NCBI GenBank assembly: GCA_035279905.1
Contig: DATEGZ010000249.1
Coordinates: forward strand, 1 to 64,000
Source of the DNA: DATEGZ01 sp035279905
Lineage (GTDB): Bacteria; Acidobacteriota; Vicinamibacteria; Vicinamibacterales; SCN-69-37
Length of the DNA: 64,000 bases
Reading direction: 5' to 3'
Part shown: in pieces, positions 25,126-32,621 of the stretch
Position numbering within the stretch: position 1 is the stretch's first letter
Layout: every line of letters begins with the position of its first letter
Position numbers and translations under genes: made by a program
The notes under the pieces: generated by a model
The model's database searches: none
Told to the model about the DNA's origin: nothing
The model's input: the letters and a program-made list of their open reading frames with translations, nothing else

Positions 25126-25785
25126 ATGAAGAAGATCATCATTGCCCTTCTCATCATCGTCGGTCTCATCGTCGTCGCGATTGGCGGCGTCACCTACTGG
25201 GCCTTCAACAAGGCCCGCGCGTTTCTTGCGCCGATCCAGCAGTACGCCGCGCTCGACAAGAACGTCACGAACACATCGGCGTACAAGCCGCCCGCGAGCG
25301 GCGAGCTCACCGAAGACATGGTCAAGCGGTTCATGGCCGTGCAGCAGAGCATGATCGCGACGCTGGGTCCGGTGGCAAACGAGATGAAGGCGACCGAGGA
25401 CAAGTTCATGGAACGCCAGCGGGCTGAGCATCGGCAATCCACGCCCGGTGAGGACTTCAAGGTCGTCACCGACATGATGCAGTTCATCCTGCAGGCGAAG
25501 AACGCGTGGGCGGACGCGCTCAATCAACAGAAGTTTTCGATCGACGAGTACTACTGGGTGCGCGGGCGCGTGTACGCCGCGGCCGGGATGCAGATCGAGG
25601 AGCTGGGCCTGCGCAAATTGTCGGAGCAGCTCAAAGAGGGCGGCGTCATGAGCGCCGACACGAGCGGCAAGCTCAGCAAGGAGGTCGCGTCGAGCGAACC
25701 GGTGCCCGACAAGAACCGCGAGCTCATCGCGCCGTACGTGCCGAAGCTGCACGAATGGGCGGTGTTTGCGTTCTTCGGGTTGTAG
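25126..25785 (+). CDS. Membrane-anchored helical protein of unknown function
   Basis: 219 aa. One N-terminal membrane helix, MKKIIIALLIIVGLIVVAIG, anchors a largely helical soluble part of about 190 residues (for example MVKRFMAVQQSMIATLGPVANEMKATEDKF). There is no lipobox and no known motif. GGAGG stands 5 nt before ATG 25126. It lies 12 nt after the lipoprotein gene and 10 nt before the VWA/CxxCH gene, so the three probably act together at the cell envelope. The likely orientation is helix in the inner membrane with the domain in the periplasm. Confidence 0.75.
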   Translation: MKKIIIALLIIVGLIVVAIGGVTYWAFNKARAFLAPIQQYAALDKNVTNTSAYKPPASGELTEDMVKRFMAVQQSMIATLGPVANEMKATEDKFMERQRAEHRQSTPGEDFKVVTDMMQFILQAKNAWADALNQQKFSIDEYYWVRGRVYAAAGMQIEELGLRKLSEQLKEGGVMSADTSGKLSKEVASSEPVPDKNRELIAPYVPKLHEWAVFAFFGL

Positions 25786-25795
25786 AGCCACGACC

Positions 25796-28258
25796 ATGAA
25801 GAAGATCGTCTCGCTTCTCGCGGGCGTCCTCGTCCTCGCGGTCGCGGCGTTTTTCGTGGCCCGCGCGATGCGCGGCGGACCAACACCCGCTGCCGGCACG
25901 TCAGTCGCGCCCGTCCCGGTGGCGGCGGGCGCCTCGTCGCCGTCGGCCGCGCCGGCCGGAGCCACGCCCGCACCCACGACTGAGGCGACACCGGCGGCAT
26001 CAACGCCGGCCGCGGTCGTTCCGGCGGCGAACATCACGGGCAGCAACGTCGTGCTCGCCGACGCGGGCGGTCAGATCGAGGAGCAAACCGGCGCGTACGG
26101 CGCAGGCTACTTCGGCCGCCGCCTCATCGACGGCAAGGCCGAGCCCGCGTGGAACCCGGTCCGGCCCTTCACCTATCCCGTCGACCTCGTGTTCTCGTTC
26201 TTCCACCGGCAGCCGGCGCTCGTCGCGGCGGTGACGATCACGCTGGACGGGTATGTCAACCTTGCGCCGAAGGACGTCGAAATCTGGACGTCGTCCGACG
26301 GCGCGGCCGATCACTTCGTCAAGGCCGCCGCGCAGTCGCTCGAGCCGAAGGAAGGCGATCAGACAATCGCGTTCGATCCGGTCGAGTGCCGCTACGTCAA
26401 GCTGCGCATCCTGTCCGGCGCGTCGCCCACGAACATCGAGATCGCCGAAGTGCGCGTGAGCGAAGCGGCGCGCGCCGGGTACGTCGCGCTCGCCGCGCGC
26501 AATCCCGACGTCGCGACCTGGCCGCGCAGCCCGCGACAGGCCGCGCAGCTCGGCCTCGACTGGCTGCAGCAGGCCGCGATCGACTGGCAGACCAACAACA
26601 AATGTTTCGGGTGTCACGTGCAGGCGCAGGTCGTGATGGGCCAGGCCGTCGCGATGAAGCACGACTACGCGGTAAATCGCGCGTCGTTCGACGCACTGGT
26701 GAAGGGCACGCGCGACTACCGGGGCACGGACGGATCGTGGTTCAACCAGTCAATGAGCGCCACGCAATTCGCTGTGATGTCGCTTTCGTACGCGGACGAC
26801 GCAGTCGGCCGAACCGACGATCCCGATCTACTTGCCGGCGCCGACTACCTCGTGAAGGGTCAGGCAAAAGACGGATCGATCGATATCGATCACCAGGAGC
26901 CGCCGATCATCCGCGGCCAGTTCATGACGACGGCCAACGCGGTGACGGCGCTGCTGTGGGCTGACGCGCATGCCAAGGACGCGAAGTATCGAACGGCCGC
27001 GGACCGCGGCCTCGCGTGGATCGCCGCCAACAAGCCCGAGAGCACACAGGACCGTGTCTACAAGATCCTCGCGCTCGCCGAGCACGGCACGGCCGATCAG
27101 AAGCTTCTCGTGCGGCCGCTCGTCGAGCAGCTCCTCAACGAGCAGCAGGCGGACGGCGGCTGGATGGAGCACGCGAAGCAGAAGGGCTCGAGCGCGCTCT
27201 CCACCGGTCAGGTGCTCTACGCGCTCAAGCAGACCGGCGTGAGCGTGTACGCGCCGTTCTTCACGCGCGGCGTCGCGTACCTCATGGAGACGCAGGTGCA
27301 CGACACGCCGACGCCGGCCAACGGATCGTGGAAGGCCACGAACACGGACAGCTTCCGCCCGTCGGATTTCGCGCACACGATGTGGGCCGTGATCGGCCTC
27401 GCCGGATCGTACGGCGCGACGAAAACCGGCAGCCTGTCGATCGTCACGAAGCTGCAACAGGAGGCCGCGCCGCAGCCGCCGGCACGCAACCTCGAGGTGG
27501 TCCTCGACGTGTCGGGATCGATGAACGAGAAGCTCGGCGACTCCACGCGCTGGAAGACGGCACTCGGCGTGCTCGACCAGCTCTTGAAATCGCTGCCCGA
27601 GGATTTCAACGTTGGATTGCGCGTCTACGGGCACCGCTATGGCTCGCGCGACCCGCATACGTGCACGGACACGGAGCTGGTCGTCCCGCTCGCGAAGCTC
27701 GATCGCGATCGCATCCTCGCCGCCGCCAACAAGCTGCGGCCGCGCGGCGAGACGCCGCTCGTCTACTCGGTGCTGCAGACCGTCAGCGATCTGAAGAGCG
27801 CCGGTGGCGACGGCTCGGTCATTCTGATCACCGACGGCGAAGAGAGCTGCAAAGGCGATCTGAAAACGGCCGCGTCCACGCTCAAATCGTCCGCCGTGCA
27901 CCTCACGCTCAACATCGTCGGCTTCACGATTCAGGGCAAGGCGACTGAGGAGCAGCTGGGCGGGCTGGCGGAAGCGACGGGCGGACGCTACTACCGCGCG
28001 CAGAACGGCGGTGAGCTCACGCGCGCGCTGATGCTCGCGTCGGTCAACCGGCTGCCGTTCGAGGTCTTCGATTCGTCGGGCAAGTCGGTCGCGACAGCGC
28101 AAACCGGTCCGCTCGGTGTGGAGCTCCTGCCCGGCGAGTACCGCGTCGTCGTGCACGCGCTCGGCCAAGACCTGGAGGAGCGCGTGACCATCGCCGCCGA
28201 AAAGACGGCGACGCTGACCGTGACGCTCAAGGACGGCAAGTTCGCGATCGAGAAATAG
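25796..28258 (+). CDS. Envelope-anchored protein: discoidin-like, CxxCH, alpha/alpha-toroid-like and VWA domains
   Basis: 820 aa from ATG 25796. Order: membrane anchor (4-24); Pro/Ala/Thr linker (28-80); discoidin-like jelly roll (about 95-225, with VDLVFSFFHRQPALVAAVTI and VECRYVKLRIL); a cytochrome-type heme motif CFGCH at 270-274; helical repeats with toroid turns GTDGSW, AKDGSID and QADGGW (about 250-560), as in terpene cyclase/prenyltransferase folds; a VWA domain with complete MIDAS DVSGSM (571), RGETPL and ITDGEE; and a C-terminal beta domain that opens FEVFDSSGKSV. The VWA region resembles secreted Ca-independent ligand binders. A role in sensing or holding a substrate with a bound heme is inference. 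The stop codon abuts the stop of the convergent amidohydrolase gene. Confidence 0.82.
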   Translation: MKKIVSLLAGVLVLAVAAFFVARAMRGGPTPAAGTSVAPVPVAAGASSPSAAPAGATPAPTTEATPAASTPAAVVPAANITGSNVVLADAGGQIEEQTGAYGAGYFGRRLIDGKAEPAWNPVRPFTYPVDLVFSFFHRQPALVAAVTITLDGYVNLAPKDVEIWTSSDGAADHFVKAAAQSLEPKEGDQTIAFDPVECRYVKLRILSGASPTNIEIAEVRVSEAARAGYVALAARNPDVATWPRSPRQAAQLGLDWLQQAAIDWQTNNKCFGCHVQAQVVMGQAVAMKHDYAVNRASFDALVKGTRDYRGTDGSWFNQSMSATQFAVMSLSYADDAVGRTDDPDLLAGADYLVKGQAKDGSIDIDHQEPPIIRGQFMTTANAVTALLWADAHAKDAKYRTAADRGLAWIAANKPESTQDRVYKILALAEHGTADQKLLVRPLVEQLLNEQQADGGWMEHAKQKGSSALSTGQVLYALKQTGVSVYAPFFTRGVAYLMETQVHDTPTPANGSWKATNTDSFRPSDFAHTMWAVIGLAGSYGATKTGSLSIVTKLQQEAAPQPPARNLEVVLDVSGSMNEKLGDSTRWKTALGVLDQLLKSLPEDFNVGLRVYGHRYGSRDPHTCTDTELVVPLAKLDRDRILAAANKLRPRGETPLVYSVLQTVSDLKSAGGDGSVILITDGEESCKGDLKTAASTLKSSAVHLTLNIVGFTIQGKATEEQLGGLAEATGGRYYRAQNGGELTRALMLASVNRLPFEVFDSSGKSVATAQTGPLGVELLPGEYRVVVHALGQDLEERVTIAAEKTATLTVTLKDGKFAIEK

Positions 28259-29965
28259 TTACTTCGCCTGATACACGACTTTCCCGCCGACGATCGTGTA
28301 CGCGACCTTCGCGGTCCTGATCTCCTCGTCGGGCACCTTCGTGATGTCTTTGGTCAGCACGGTGATGTCCGCGAGCTTGCCGACGGTGAGCGAGCCTTTG
28401 AGGTTCTCTTCGAACGTCGCGAACGCGTTCGACAGCGTGTAGGACTTGAGCGCTTCCATCCGCGACATCTTCTGATCGCCGTAGAACACGCGGCCGTCGG
28501 CGAGCTTGCGCGTGACGGCGGCGTAGTAGTTCGGAATCGGATCGACGTTCTCGACCGGGGCGTCGGTGCCGTCGGCGACGACGGCGCCTGACTTCATCAG
28601 CTTCTGCCAGACGTAGGCGCCTTCCTCCGAGCGCTTGTCGCCCAGGCGCGCGGGCACGAAGACGGCGTCCGACGTGCAGTGATTCGTCTGCATGGCCGCG
28701 ATCACGCCCATCTGGCCGAATCGCGGGATGTCCGCGGCCGAGATGTGCTGCGCGTGCTCGATGCGCCAGCGGAGGTCCTTGCCGTTCTTGTTGTTCTTCT
28801 TGAACGTGTCCTCGTAGATGTTGAGCACTTCGCGGTTGCCGCGATCGCCGATCGCGTGCACGCACACCTGGTAGTTGTGCTCGATCGCCGTCTGCGCGCC
28901 GGCGCGAATCGTCTCGAGCGGCGTCGTGTTGAGGCCGGTGCTGTCCGGCTTGTCGGTGTAGGGCTCGAGCAGCCACGCGCCGCGCGATCCCAGCGCGCCG
29001 TCCATGTACATCTTGATCGCGCGCACGGTGAGGTGGTTGTCGCCGTAGCCGATCATCCGGTGGCTGTCGAGGCCCGCGCCGAAATTCGACGCCGTGCTGT
29101 TGCTCACCATCACCCACAGCCGCACGTTGAGCTTGTTCTCGTCCACCATCCGCTTCATGCGCTCGATGACGTCGAACGCCGAGCCCGCGTCGACGAACGA
29201 CGTGATGCCCTTCGACGTCACTTCCTCGTCCGCGAGCTGCAGCACCCGGCGGCCGCGGTCCTCACTCTCCGCCGGCAAATGGATCAGGCCGGACGCCTTT
29301 TCGCGCAGCAGCCCCGTCGGGTTGCCGTTCGAGTCCTTCAGAATCTCGCCGCCATCCGGATTCGCCGTCGTCTTCGTGATCCCGGCGGCGTCCATGGCCT
29401 TTTGATTCACGAACGATGCGTGCCCGCTCGCGTGCGTGAGCACGACGGGATTGTTCGGCGACACCTTGTCGAGCGACGCGTGCAGCGGAAAGCCCTCGAC
29501 GTTGGGCTGCGGCGCGCCCGTCCATTTCTCCTGATGCCAGCCCCGGCCGATGATCCACTCGCCCGGCTTCGCCTTCTCCACCGCCTGCGCGACCATCTGC
29601 ACGATCTCGTCCCAGCTCTTCGTGGACATGAGATCGAGGTTGATCCGGTTCTCGCCGATGCCGGTGAAGTGCCCGTGACCCTCGATGAGCCCGGGAATCG
29701 CGAGCTGGCCGCCGAGGTCGATCACCTTCGTCGACGGTCCGACGAAGCGCGCGACGTCCGCGTTCGTGCCGATGAACACGATCTTGCCGCCCGACGCGGC
29801 CAGCGCCTGGGCTTCGGGCAGACGGTCGTCCACGGTGACGATACGCCCGTTGCGAAGGACGAGTTCGGCGGGCGTCTGCGCGGCCGTCTGGCTCGTGATG
29901 CGCACTCCCGCAGCGACGACGAGGACAAAAGCAAGGGCGATAGCAGCCGTGATCGATCGGGTCAT
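28259..29965 (-). CDS. Amidohydrolase, YtcJ-like, exported
   Basis: 568 aa from ATG 29965; the open frame continues 23 codons upstream, but residues MTRSITAAIALAFVLVVAAG form a clean signal peptide. The metal-dependent hydrolase barrel starts with LVLRNGRIVTVDDRLPEAQA and IPGLIEGHGHFTG (His-x-His metal ligands), continues with IGRGWHQEKWTG and QVCVHAIGDRGNREVL (a His ligand), and ends with ADGTDAPVENVDP and LTVGKLADITVLTKDI. Members hydrolyse N-acyl or cyclic amide bonds; YtcJ-like substrates are mostly unknown. The location would be periplasmic. TTGACA stands at 30003-29998 with a weak CACACT about 17 nt on, but this pairing is uncertain. Confidence 0.88.
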   Translation of the reverse strand: MTRSITAAIALAFVLVVAAGVRITSQTAAQTPAELVLRNGRIVTVDDRLPEAQALAASGGKIVFIGTNADVARFVGPSTKVIDLGGQLAIPGLIEGHGHFTGIGENRINLDLMSTKSWDEIVQMVAQAVEKAKPGEWIIGRGWHQEKWTGAPQPNVEGFPLHASLDKVSPNNPVVLTHASGHASFVNQKAMDAAGITKTTANPDGGEILKDSNGNPTGLLREKASGLIHLPAESEDRGRRVLQLADEEVTSKGITSFVDAGSAFDVIERMKRMVDENKLNVRLWVMVSNSTASNFGAGLDSHRMIGYGDNHLTVRAIKMYMDGALGSRGAWLLEPYTDKPDSTGLNTTPLETIRAGAQTAIEHNYQVCVHAIGDRGNREVLNIYEDTFKKNNKNGKDLRWRIEHAQHISAADIPRFGQMGVIAAMQTNHCTSDAVFVPARLGDKRSEEGAYVWQKLMKSGAVVADGTDAPVENVDPIPNYYAAVTRKLADGRVFYGDQKMSRMEALKSYTLSNAFATFEENLKGSLTVGKLADITVLTKDITKVPDEEIRTAKVAYTIVGGKVVYQAK

Positions 29966-30023
29966 AACGGTCAAGAGTGTGTGGCGAAGAGAGGTGCTGT
30001 CAAGAGGGGCGGAACAACAGAGG

Positions 30024-30296
30024 GGCGGAAACATGAAGGCGATGAAGGCATGAAGGACATGGAGGAAGAGGGCACGCAGCCGGTGCGATGCCGTCGATCT
30101 GACTGCCCGGCGGAGCCGGGCGCGATTGGGCGAGAGGGATCAAAAACAAGAGCCGTGGATGAATGCTGTGGCTCTTGTTTTTGATCCCTCTCACCCAATC
30201 GCCAGGGCCGCCTCCGGCGGCCGTCAGATCGACGGCATCTCTGTGTGCTGTCTGCCCTTCATGAACTTCATGCCTTCACGATCTTCATGTTCCGCC
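30024..30296. repeat. Composite palindromic element B (about 0.27 kb)
   Basis: This fills the 319-nt spacer between the amidohydrolase and MFS genes. The outer arms start with GGCGGAA.CATGAAG and carry TGAAGG repeats of about 9-bp period. Then come an unpaired segment (about 30062-30086 and 30240-30254), GATGCCGTCGATCTGAC, a side hairpin (GCCCGGCGGAGCCGGGC on the left; GGCCGCCTCCGGCGGCC on the right), GCGATTGGG, and a perfectly matched 23-bp inner arm (30132-30154 with 30170-30192) around a 15-nt loop. The plan matches element A at 14081-14377, with the two side-hairpin types exchanged between arms. The right outer arm supplies the stop codon of the MFS gene. Confidence 0.88.
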
Positions 30297-31481
30297 ACTC
30301 TTTGGTCTTCCCCAGACCATCCGTTCGGCGATCAGAAAATACGGCACGGCGAGCACCGCCAGCGCGCCGGCGCCGAGATACGCGGGCCGGAAACCGTACT
30401 CCTGGATGAACGTGCCCATCACGGTGGAGCCCGTGCCGAGGCCCGTGTCGAACGCCGCGATGATCGCGCCAAACGCGGCGCCGCGGCGCGCCGCCGGCAC
30501 GTGCGTGATGACGTAGGCCGCAAACGCCGGATACATCAACCCGAAGCCCGCCCCAAAGACGACGCCTGAGGTCACGAACATCAGCGGCCCGTACGTGATC
30601 CCGAGCAGCAACAGGCCGATCGCGGGCATCACGAGCACGGGGAGCAACACTTTCCGATGGCCGATGCGATCGAGCGCGCGGCCGATCGTGAGGCGGCCCA
30701 CGAGCATCGCGGCCGCCATCGCGGAGAGAAACGCGCTGCGCGGCGCGATGTGCAGGTCGTCGGCAAAGAGCGCCGAGAAGCTCGTGAGGCCGCCGTAGCC
30801 GAACGCGACCAGCCCCAGCGTCACGCCCAGCACGATCACGCGCCACTCGACGAGCGACGCCAGGCCGGACGACGTCGCGTGGCGATGCTTCCGCTCCTCG
30901 GCCTTCGGCGTCTCGTGGGCGCCGTGGCTCTCGTGCGGCAGCCGCCACGCGATCACCGTCATGATCAGGTTGAGCACGACGATCTCGATGCAGAGCGTGA
31001 TCCAGCCGTGGCGGTAGACCCAGAAGCCGAGCGCCGGCGCCGCCGCGATCGCGCTCACCGACGCGAGCCCCCACAGCCCGAGGCCTTCCGCGCGCCGGCT
31101 CGGCGGAATCGTCGCCGCCATGTACGCGCTCGACGCGCTCAGCAGGCCCGACCAGAACAGCCCGTGCACGACGACGACCGCGAGCATGACCTTGTAGCTC
31201 GTCATGAACGCGTAGCTGGCCGAAATCGTGGCGAGGATCAGGCTCACGACGATCAGCACGCGCCGCTGGCCGACGCGATCGGCAATCGCGCCTGTGAACG
31301 GCGCGGACAACGCGGACGCGTACGTCAGCAGGCCAAGAAACAAGCCGGCCGTCGCCGTCGATCCACCAAGCTCGATGACGCGGTACGGCGCCGACGGCAG
31401 GAGCTGGAACAGCGAGACGAACACCGTGAAGCTGTACGACCACATCGTGGCGAACCGTGGCGTCAGCAAACGCTCGCGCAT
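30285..31481 (-). CDS. Major facilitator superfamily transporter
   Basis: 398 aa with about 12 hydrophobic segments in two halves joined by a charged loop HESHGAHETPKAEERKHRHA (about 190-209). The MFS motif GAIADRVGQRRVLIV (62-76) follows helix 2, and the equivalent IGRALDRIGHRKVLLPV is present in the second half. It resembles multidrug or small-solute efflux members without a clear subfamily. Start ATG 31481 follows TATGAT by 9 nt with no Shine-Dalgarno. The last codons run into the outer arm of palindromic element B, whose TGA ends the frame (GRPKSGGT), so the element arrival may have set the present C-terminus. Confidence 0.9.
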   Translation of the reverse strand: MRERLLTPRFATMWSYSFTVFVSLFQLLPSAPYRVIELGGSTATAGLFLGLLTYASALSAPFTGAIADRVGQRRVLIVVSLILATISASYAFMTSYKVMLAVVVVHGLFWSGLLSASSAYMAATIPPSRRAEGLGLWGLASVSAIAAAPALGFWVYRHGWITLCIEIVVLNLIMTVIAWRLPHESHGAHETPKAEERKHRHATSSGLASLVEWRVIVLGVTLGLVAFGYGGLTSFSALFADDLHIAPRSAFLSAMAAAMLVGRLTIGRALDRIGHRKVLLPVLVMPAIGLLLLGITYGPLMFVTSGVVFGAGFGLMYPAFAAYVITHVPAARRGAAFGAIIAAFDTGLGTGSTVMGTFIQEYGFRPAYLGAGALAVLAVPYFLIAERMVWGRPKSGGT

Positions 31482-31490
31482 GTGCGCGTA

Positions 31491-31496
31491 ATCATA
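31491..31496 (-). promoter_or_regulatory. -10 (TATGAT) for the MFS gene
   Basis: On the minus strand TATGAT ends 9 nt before ATG 31481, giving a leader of at most 2-3 nt. A second TATGAT in the opposite direction lies 20 nt away (31516-31521). Confidence 0.5.
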
Positions 31497-31515
31497 CTGT
31501 GGCGTGCGCTGCTGC

Positions 31516-31521
31516 TATGAT
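31516..31521 (+). promoter_or_regulatory. Leaderless-type -10 (TGCTATGAT) for the 165-aa gene
   Basis: TATGAT with an upstream TGC (extended -10) ends 6 nt before ATG 31528, so transcription would begin at the start codon. No ribosome site is present. Confidence 0.55.
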
Positions 31522-31527
31522 CAGGAC

Positions 31528-32025
31528 ATGTCCACGCCCGCCCGTTTGTGGAGAGATCTCCCGGCCGAGAAGCGGCTCGCCGCCGCCGACGCGTTCTGGC
31601 GCGACGAGCGCTCGCAGGAGATCCACGCGCCGCGCGTCGAAGCCATCGTCATCATCGCCAAGCGGCTCAATTTCCGCGGCAAGAGCGTGCAGGCCATGCC
31701 GACCGAAAAGCGCGCGAAGTACCTCGCGCAGATGACCGACGTCTCGGAGTCGATCGCCACGCACGCGCTCATCGCGTATCACTTCGCCGCGCAGCGTCCG
31801 CTGATGGGCGCGTTCCTCGACGCGGTCGGCATCCCGCACGAGGAGGGCTTGATCACCGCCGAACAGGTGGACCCGCCCGATCGCGCGAAGCTCGTGGCCG
31901 CCGCCGAGAAAGTCCGCGAGACGTTCCCGGCCGATGATCTCGAGATCTACCTCAAGACACTGCTGATCCTGGACGGCGAAACGTGGAAGGCGCTCGACTC
32001 CGTGCTCCCACTGGCGAAGGCCTGA
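31528..32025 (+). CDS. Conserved-looking cytoplasmic helical protein, unknown
   Basis: 165 aa from ATG 31528, chosen over an upstream in-frame TTG at 31504 because a -10 box lies between them. There is no signal peptide. The sequence is mostly helical and charged (RLWRDLPAEKRLAAADAFW, MPTEKRAKYLAQMTDVSESI), with a central stretch LIAYHFAAQRPLMGAFLDAVG and a C-terminal pattern LEIYLKTLLILDGETWKALD. I recognise no family. Codon use is like that of its neighbours. The downstream secreted protein gene begins 44 nt later and may be co-transcribed. Confidence 0.75.
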   Translation: MSTPARLWRDLPAEKRLAAADAFWRDERSQEIHAPRVEAIVIIAKRLNFRGKSVQAMPTEKRAKYLAQMTDVSESIATHALIAYHFAAQRPLMGAFLDAVGIPHEEGLITAEQVDPPDRAKLVAAAEKVRETFPADDLEIYLKTLLILDGETWKALDSVLPLAKA

Positions 32026-32069
32026 CGGCCGGACGGCCGTACCGTCCCGGCGGGGCACCTGGACGTCTT

Positions 32070-32573
32070 ATGGATATGCGCGACCGGAGAGCCACATTTG
32101 CCGTTGTGGTCGCGCTGGCCGGCCTGCTCTCTGGCGCGCCGGCGGCGCTCGCGCAAAGCCAGGCGCCGGCGCCCGCTCAGCCCACCACCAACCTCGACAC
32201 CATCAAAGCGGCGCTCGCCCACCCGCCGGCCCTCAACCTCGCCGGCGACCAGATGCGCTTCTACCTCGAGGTCTACGGCAAGCAGCCGCAGTTCTGGTCC
32301 TTCATCGGGTCGTACGATCTGAAGAACGGCCCCGTGAAGCACTCGACGATGACCGGGCAGGAATTTCTCAACATGATGCGGCCGCAGCAGCTCTACAGCT
32401 CGGCCGGCATCACCGCGCCAGAACTGCTTCAGTTCGCGCTGACGAACATCGCGGCGCAGGCGTTGATTCGCAACGCCGTCCGCGACATCCGCAAAGCCAG
32501 GACCGAGGCGGAGGTGAAAGCCATCCGCGAGCGGATCGACGCGGAGCTCCGCGCGCTCAAGGGCGGCGGGTAA
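32070..32573 (+). CDS. Small secreted protein, unknown
   Basis: 167 aa from ATG 32070. Residues 1-30 are a signal peptide (RATFAVVVALAGLLSGAPAALAQ with an AxA cleavage site). The mature part starts with a Pro/Ala/Thr linker, then a compact region containing NLAGDQMRFYLEVYGKQPQFW, GPVKHSTMTGQEFLNMMRPQ and a C-terminal charged helix RKARTEAEVKAIRERIDAEL. No family is recognised. It converges with the VWFA-related gene, with a 48-nt spacer that holds a small GGCGA-TTGA-TCGCC hairpin (32606-32619) but no T-tract. Confidence 0.72.
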   Translation: MDMRDRRATFAVVVALAGLLSGAPAALAQSQAPAPAQPTTNLDTIKAALAHPPALNLAGDQMRFYLEVYGKQPQFWSFIGSYDLKNGPVKHSTMTGQEFLNMMRPQQLYSSAGITAPELLQFALTNIAAQALIRNAVRDIRKARTEAEVKAIRERIDAELRALKGGG

Positions 32574-32621
32574 GACCGATTGCAGGATCGCGCGATCGCA
32601 TCATTGGCGATTGATCGCCGT

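Noticed and set aside
30126..30569. Small genes starting MGERDQKQE on both strands of element B
   Set aside because: The same peptide on both strands results from the palindrome; there is no ribosome site and the reading runs into the MFS gene in antisense.
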